Below are positions 6,019 through 7,010 of a stretch of DNA of 7,010 bases, one piece after another. This DNA is from Alphaproteobacteria bacterium (GTDB lineage: Bacteria > Pseudomonadota > Alphaproteobacteria > UBA9219). Position 1 is the stretch's first letter. Each line of letters begins with the position of its first letter. The stretch lies in NCBI GenBank assembly GCA_028693775.1, contig JAQUUS010000086.1, positions 1 to 7,010 on the forward strand, read 5' to 3'. A model generated the notes under the pieces. That model saw only the letters and a list, made by a program, of their open reading frames with translations, made no database searches and was not told the DNA's origin. The position numbers were made by a program, and so were the translations under genes.

Positions 6019-6211
6019 GGACGTTTCGCTTGGGATGCCCTTGTGGGCCGGTGCTTTGCGCCGCGCCCTGGGGTGCTGCACCGCATATAATTGTTGGGAA
6101 AATCCGTTTGCAGGCCGGGAGGGGACTCTTCAGGGTTAACCGGGGGGCTGTTTTTCACTTTTTCCTAATAATTTAATGCCAGTATCCCGTTTCGATCTTC
6201 GAATACAGGGC

Positions 6212-6240
6212 TTCACTGCGCTTCGAAAAGCCTCTATATA
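6212..6240 (+). promoter_or_regulatory. Candidate promoter of the gene starting at 6308
   Basis: TTCACT (6212-6217), 17 bp, TATATA (6235-6240); each hexamer matches four of six consensus bases. The predicted start (about 6247) would fall inside the hairpin that follows, giving a leader of about 60 bases. Confidence 0.35.
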
Positions 6241-6241
6241 T

Positions 6242-6260
6242 GCCTTGCCCTTCGTAAGGC
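6242..6260 (+). other. Hairpin upstream of the gene at 6308, weak terminator or leader structure
   Basis: GCCTTGC and GTAAGGC pair over seven positions, including one G-T wobble, with a five-base loop CCTTC. GGTTTT follows (6261-6266), and outer GCCT/AGGC blocks (6230-6233, 6267-6270) can extend the fold. The T-run is short, so it is a weak terminator at best. It could end readthrough from the exported-protein gene or shape the leader of the next gene. Confidence 0.35.
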
Positions 6261-6307
6261 GGTTTTAGGCGGATGTGGCGTACTTTTGATTTTATGAGGA
6301 TAAGAAA

Positions 6308-7010
6308 ATGGCTGAAGACTCCGAAAAGTCGCGGATGCAATCCTTGCTCGTAGCTTTTCGTCAACTCGGATTGCCTTTGTTGCAGGCGGCCACCGAAGCC
6401 CAGAGCAAACAAGAAGATGCGGCTGAGGGGCTGAGCTCTGAGGTTTTGACTCCTCTCATCGATAGCACCGTTATGCTGAGCTCGAAGCTCGCAAAGGAAA
6501 TCGGCGCTAGCGAAGATCAGGTTGACGCCTGGGTCAGATGGGCTTTGGCCGGTGCGGCCGCTCAGGTTGTCGGCGCGTCTTACAAGATGGCGGGCCGCGT
6601 GCTTTCGGAGCAAGAGGCGGATCAGATCATCTCGATCGCCAACGAGCTGCAAAGCAAGTTCAAGGCTCAAATTCCTGCAGGGCAGGAAAATCTTCCGAAC
6701 ACCGTCGCGACGTTCCGCGCCAAGATGCTCGAGGCGATGATTCCCGTTGTCGGCGCTGTGGCTCAATATTCGTTCGGACGCTCGGAGCATGCTCTTTTGG
6801 CGGAAGTCGCCGAGCGGCTCGTTCGTACTGCCGATCAGGTCACGCGGTCGTTGGCTCCGACGGGCGCGTCACCGGAAGAATGGCGTCTTTTGAGCTGGCA
6901 TGTGCTCAAGGCTGCGGGCGAGATTTATATGGAATCCCATTTTGCCGAAGCCGACAGGCTTCTTTATATGCCCGCCGAAGAACGCTCGGCTTACATTGCG
7001 GAGCACGGAC
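6308..7010 (+). CDS. Helical, probably cytosolic protein, unrecognised; 3' end beyond the window
   Basis: An open frame without a stop from ATG 6308 to the last base, 234 codons plus one base. The start is supported by GAGGA (6296-6300) seven bases upstream. I do not recognise the family. There is no signal peptide and no clear membrane helix, although two Ala/Gly-rich hydrophobic helices stand out: WALAGAAAQVVGASY (78-92) and MIPVVGAVAQYSFG (144-157). The protein appears almost wholly alpha-helical with few Pro and no Cys in the visible part, and starts with a charged MAEDSEKSR. Three segments look like loosely repeated helical hairpins (78-111, 144-172, 192-220), the last containing EWRLLSWHVL and EIYMESHFAEADRLL. 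It lies in the same direction as the exported protein gene, 289 bp downstream and with its own promoter candidate, so co-transcription is not assured. Coding is well supported by composition and length; function unknown. Confidence 0.88.
   Translation, partial: MAEDSEKSRMQSLLVAFRQLGLPLLQAATEAQSKQEDAAEGLSSEVLTPLIDSTVMLSSKLAKEIGASEDQVDAWVRWALAGAAAQVVGASYKMAGRVLSEQEADQIISIANELQSKFKAQIPAGQENLPNTVATFRAKMLEAMIPVVGAVAQYSFGRSEHALLAEVAERLVRTADQVTRSLAPTGASPEEWRLLSWHVLKAAGEIYMESHFAEADRLLYMPAEERSAYIAEHG

Larger units (their letters stand above)
6019..6307. other. Intergenic region of 289 bp
   Basis: It separates the large exported protein from the next plus-strand gene. The left part (6019-6120) is GC-rich and holds TATAAT at 6086-6091, but with no fitting -35 box. 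T-runs at 6150-6155 and 6159-6164 lack a convincing preceding hairpin. The right part holds a promoter candidate (6212-6240) and a hairpin (6242-6260). A 30-codon frame from 6176 has no ribosome-binding site. Confidence 0.55.

Noticed and set aside
4201..6081. A 626-codon minus-strand open frame antisense to the whole exported-protein gene
   Set aside because: It is exactly in codon register with the plus-strand gene, so it stays open simply because TTA, CTA and TCA codons are avoided there. Its product is Arg/Gly/Ile-rich without domains, and it has no ribosome-binding site, while the plus-strand gene has promoter, ribosome-binding site and signal peptide.
6086..6091. Perfect TATAAT after the exported-protein gene
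   Set aside because: No -35-like hexamer occurs 15-19 bp upstream; the preceding sequence is GCGCCC-like. A -10 box alone is not enough.
6111..6164. Possible terminator of the exported-protein gene before the T-runs at 6150 and 6159
   Set aside because: Only a short interrupted CAG/CTG stem with a long loop can be drawn; the GGTTAACC palindrome is too short to count as a terminator stem.
6176..6268. A 30-codon plus-strand frame upstream of the edge gene
   Set aside because: No ribosome-binding site, Arg/Phe-rich product, and it overlaps the promoter candidate and hairpin.
1..7010. CRISPR array, tRNA, rRNA, insertion sequence ends or att sites
   Set aside because: No regularly spaced repeats, no tRNA cloverleaf with a GTTCGA arm in the right context, no rRNA-like stretches, and no paired terminal inverted repeats or transposase motifs were seen.

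Overview
The window looks like chromosomal DNA of an alphaproteobacterium. The main reason is the HtpG C-terminal region, where the wording VKDVRASEKL, VCLTADEGDIDIHLERFLKQH and SKRILEINASHPLI is of the kind seen in alphaproteobacterial HtpG. TCG, CTT and GTT codons are frequent, TTA, CTA and TCA codons are almost absent, and Shine-Dalgarno sites of the GGAG/AAGGA type precede most genes. I cannot name a genus.

Layout, left to right. (1) Bases 1-1687: the 3' nine-tenths of htpG (Hsp90 chaperone), cut by the window edge. It appears to carry Tyr where the family has its ATP-binding Asp. (2) Bases 1709-2485, minus strand: an FkbM-family SAM-dependent methyltransferase that converges on htpG with only 21 bp between them. 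(3) Bases 2486-2726: a divergent intergenic region. A strong hairpin-plus-T-run terminator points along the plus strand, although no plus-strand gene lies immediately upstream, and it overlaps the probable promoter of the methyltransferase. (4) Bases 2727-3620: a GTG-started exported protein, proline-rich with a charged helical C-terminal part, not recognised. (5) Bases 3671-3967, minus strand: a 98-residue protein with a low-complexity N-terminus and a compact conserved-looking C-terminal patch that faintly recalls FlaG. (6) Bases 3968-4311: 344 bp without a gene, holding two outward-facing promoter candidates. (7) Bases 4312-6018: a 568-residue Sec-exported protein with six cysteines and a Gly8 linker. 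It may be distantly related to IcmX/TraW of type IVB secretion and conjugation systems. (8) Bases 6019-6307: intergenic with a promoter candidate and a hairpin. (9) Bases 6308-7010: an open reading frame running off the right edge that encodes a helical, probably cytosolic protein, not recognised.

How the parts fit: htpG and the methyltransferase are recognisable genes. From about 2700 rightwards the window becomes accessory in character, with two secreted proteins, a small protein and a cytosolic helical protein, none clearly assignable, each with its own ribosome-binding site and mostly its own promoter. If the IcmX resemblance is real, this right-hand part could be the edge of a type IVB-like envelope or secretion locus continuing beyond base 7010. 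That is a hypothesis, not something the window proves.
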